A DNA stretch of 35,844 nt, from assembly GCA_034428435.1 (NCBI GenBank), contig DAOUHY010000029.1, positions 1 to 35,844 of the forward strand, read 5' to 3'. Both the position numbers and the translations under genes were made by a program. Below, one piece after another: positions 34,141-35,844 of this stretch; positions within the stretch are counted from its first letter, which is position 1; each line of letters starts with the position of its first letter. This stretch comes from Bin5 sp034428435 (GTDB lineage: Bacteria > Chloroflexota > Anaerolineae > Caldilineales > Caldilineaceae). The notes beneath the pieces are model-generated. The model saw nothing but the letters and a program-made list of their open reading frames with translations, made no database searches and was not told where the DNA came from.

Positions 34141-34614
34141 TCAATGCTCACCGTCTTTTGTCTCGTAGGGAACCTGCATCAGTTCCAAAATGTAGCCGTC
34201 CGGATCCTCGAAGAAGACCACGTGGACAACGGCCCAACCGAGATCGAAACTGACAGGCTTGGATACGAACTTGACCCCTTCCGCTTTCAGTTCCTGGTAG
34301 GCCTGTGCCATGTCCGGAACGCCAAAACAGATATGGGAGTGGCCCACATCTCCCAGCTTTCCGTCCGAGACCTTTCCCTCCGGCTGCACGTATTCTTGCA
34401 GGTCGAGCAGCATCCCCGGCGATTCCGGCGCCTGCAGACGCACAACCTCCATGATCACGTCGTCTTTGCCTGCCATCTTCGAGATCGTCTCGCCTTCCAG
34501 CCGGTGAGTTTCAATCTGTTCCATCCCCAGCAGGTCACGGTAAAACGCCAGTGAGCGTTCCATGTCGCTCACTGTGACCGAAATATGATCCATCACATTG
34601 ACTGAGCTGATCAC
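34141..34614 (-). CDS. VOC-family (glyoxalase/dioxygenase-fold) protein
   Basis: 157 residues with two beta-alpha-beta-beta-beta modules: MDHISVTVSDMERSLAFYRDLLGMEQ, then VGHSHICFGVPDMAQAYQELKAEGV...VHVVFFEDPDGYILELMQ. His in DHIS and HSHI and Glu in LELMQ are the usual metal-ligand positions. It may be a lyase, epimerase or dioxygenase; the reaction is not predictable. The GTG at 34614 is chosen because GGGAGGAAG lies about eight bases upstream; an ATG at 34593 is the alternative. It begins 18 bases after the phytanoyl-CoA dioxygenase gene. Confidence 0.88.
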   Translation of the reverse strand: MISSVNVMDHISVTVSDMERSLAFYRDLLGMEQIETHRLEGETISKMAGKDDVIMEVVRLQAPESPGMLLDLQEYVQPEGKVSDGKLGDVGHSHICFGVPDMAQAYQELKAEGVKFVSKPVSFDLGWAVVHVVFFEDPDGYILELMQVPYETKDGEH

Positions 34615-34632
34615 TGTGCGCTTCCTCCCTGT

Positions 34633-35409
34633 TCAGTGTGTTTCCAGAGCATCCAACTCGCCCAACCGTCGAATCCATCGCTGGTGAAGGGCGTCGTCGA
34701 TGGAACGCCAGTATGGTCCGTACATAAGGCGGCCTGCCTGCGCGAAAGCCCTGTGGTTACCTCGCATCTGTTCCTGGATGGCTACCGTCGCCTCAGGCGT
34801 GTCCGGATCCTCATAGTAGACAACCACACCCTGCCTCCGGTGATTGTCCCCACCAAATGCAGCATGCCAGAGAGCGACATTGAATACCAGGACATCGCCC
34901 GGCTGCGATTCGAACGTAAAGGCAGGCACATCGGCCTGGGCAATGTTGTAGGCGCTCTCAGGTTCGCGGCTGATCTGGCTGTGAAAGGGATCGCGGTGGG
35001 AGCCGGGTATGACCCGCAAGGCGCCCGTGTCCGCGTCAAGTGGATCCGGATAGATACAGAACTTGACGGCCATGTAGTCCAGCGATCTTGTATCGGGGTG
35101 CCAGTGCGTGTCACTGACATGGTAGTTCCCGTCCACCGCGATAGCCAGCACATCCTTACCCATCAACTGTTCGGCCACGTCGGCAAAACGAGAATCGTGT
35201 GCCAACCCGGCGATGAATGGGGACTTCTCCTCCATTAGCGATGCGTAGTGGCGGCTCTTGCCGTCATGCTGGCCGCCCTCAATCCAGGAGTCCAGCCCTG
35301 CATTAAACTCACGGCTGTACCGCGCCATCTCCTCCGCAGACAATAGCTGGCGAAAGATCAGGAATCCGAAATCGTGGAACAGGTTCAGCTGCTGTTTCGA
35401 CAGTTTCAT
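34633..35409 (-). CDS. Phytanoyl-CoA dioxygenase (PhyH) family protein
   Basis: 258 residues of the Fe(II)/2-oxoglutarate oxygenase fold. Iron ligands are probably the His and Asp of THWHPDT and the His of NVALWHAAFGG, with the 2-oxoglutarate-binding Arg in NHRRQGVVVYY. N-terminal LFHDFGFLIFRQLLSAEEM and GALRVIPGSHRDPF are typical of the family. Bacterial PhyH proteins hydroxylate varied small molecules; the substrate is unknown. It is the first gene of a five-gene same-strand cluster (PhyH, VOC, SDR, SDR, 2-hydroxyacid dehydrogenase) followed by the broken phosphoesterase. A promoter lies about 155 bases upstream. Confidence 0.9.
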   Translation of the reverse strand: MKLSKQQLNLFHDFGFLIFRQLLSAEEMARYSREFNAGLDSWIEGGQHDGKSRHYASLMEEKSPFIAGLAHDSRFADVAEQLMGKDVLAIAVDGNYHVSDTHWHPDTRSLDYMAVKFCIYPDPLDADTGALRVIPGSHRDPFHSQISREPESAYNIAQADVPAFTFESQPGDVLVFNVALWHAAFGGDNHRRQGVVVYYEDPDTPEATVAIQEQMRGNHRAFAQAGRLMYGPYWRSIDDALHQRWIRRLGELDALETH

Positions 35410-35565
35410 TTTAGCTCTTTCAATGGAAGATGGGTGTGTCAGCCCTGCAGAATAGGAGCATGGAGAACGAGACGGTGTCGCGCCGGCCAGAATCGTTTAG
35501 GGCACTTCGACAAATTAAGAATTGCCCTCTGGCGAAAACGGGGACTGATTGCCTGAGCACGCAGG

Positions 35566-35595
35566 AGTATAGCATTCAGATTCGCGCCGCGTCAA
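35566..35595 (-). promoter_or_regulatory. Promoter of the PhyH cluster
   Basis: TTGACG (35590-35595) and TATACT (35566-35571) with an 18-base spacer on the minus strand, each one base from consensus. It reads towards the PhyH gene and would give a leader of about 150 bases. Confidence 0.7.
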
Positions 35596-35741
35596 CCAGT
35601 TCCTTTCCTCGGTTGCATCCCAAAATGGGGGTGAACTTTCGAATATCTCTGGAGGCACCCTAGCCATAATCAGTTCCCATTCCGGTTTCCGCCAGAATAA
35701 GCGCCGTCTCTGACCACTGACTACTGCAGTTCTGGGCGGTC

Positions 35742-35783
35742 GGGCCTATTCGGCCCTCCCTTGTGCGGGGGCTCCGCCCCCGC
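35742..35783. repeat. Two adjacent GC-rich inverted repeats
   Basis: GGGCC-TATTC-GGCCC (35742-35756) is followed by GCGGGGGC-TCC-GCCCCCGC (35765-35783), a perfect 8-base stem with a 3-base loop. No T-run follows on either strand. The second has the look of a dispersed intergenic palindrome but could be a terminator for a gene to the right. Copy number in the genome cannot be judged here. Confidence 0.5.
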
Positions 35784-35844
35784 AACGCCCCCTCTCCTAC
35801 AACATGCCTCGCCGACCTGGTGTCGACATTGGTGACGAGTGCCC

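Larger units (their letters stand above)
35410..35844. other. 435-base intergenic region to the window edge
   Basis: No credible gene: open frames are short and unlike proteins. It holds the PhyH-cluster promoter near its left side and two GC-rich hairpins near the right edge, listed separately. No tRNA or other RNA gene was recognised. Confidence 0.55.

Overview
The window reads as a chromosomal segment of a moderately GC-rich bacterium, most likely a member of Chloroflexota (Anaerolineae or Caldilineae type). This placement is an inference. It rests on the fused shikimate kinase/3-dehydroquinate synthase, the Thermotoga/Bacillus-type DAHP synthases, a tRNA-responsive T-box leader, a phytanoyl-CoA dioxygenase/SDR accessory cluster and the general protein style. 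No rRNA, tRNA, IS element, prophage or CRISPR array was seen.

Layout. (1) Positions 194-8866, plus strand: pheA, two tandem DAHP synthase genes, tyrA, aroA, aroE, trpB, trpA. (2) Positions 8896-14525, minus strand: a block outside the pathway, with a PucR-type regulator, a small membrane protein, an unknown 153-residue protein, an M23-like peptidase and an orphan sugar-type solute-binding protein. (3) Positions 14636-25954, minus strand, read from right to left: trpE, trpS, trpG, an APH-like kinase, trpD, trpC, a DUF554 membrane protein, trpF, aroC, aroKB and aroQ. Spacing is tight, with gaps of 83 bases or less and some overlaps. Upstream of trpE (about 26002-26462) lie a sigma70-like promoter and a tryptophan T-box leader with a UGG specifier, a UGGC-type T-box bulge and a terminator. 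(4) Positions 26958-30426, minus strand: ftsH with its own promoter, a two-TM protein and a dCMP deaminase. (5) Positions 30536-35595, minus strand: a promoter followed by a phytanoyl-CoA dioxygenase, a VOC protein, two SDRs, a 2-hydroxyacid dehydrogenase and a metallophosphoesterase broken by a frameshift/deletion.

How it works together. The two aromatic blocks encode every step from DAHP to chorismate, all tryptophan-specific steps, prephenate dehydratase and prephenate dehydrogenase. No chorismate mutase or aromatic aminotransferase is visible. The Trp T-box should couple uncharged tRNA-Trp to expression of trpE, trpS and probably the downstream genes, including three common shikimate-pathway genes. 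trpBA and the Phe/Tyr genes sit outside that control.

The most interesting items are the T-box leader, which carries an extra terminator-like hairpin with a U-tract nested inside its stem III, and the two non-canonical passengers (APH-like kinase and DUF554 protein) embedded in the trp-aro operon.
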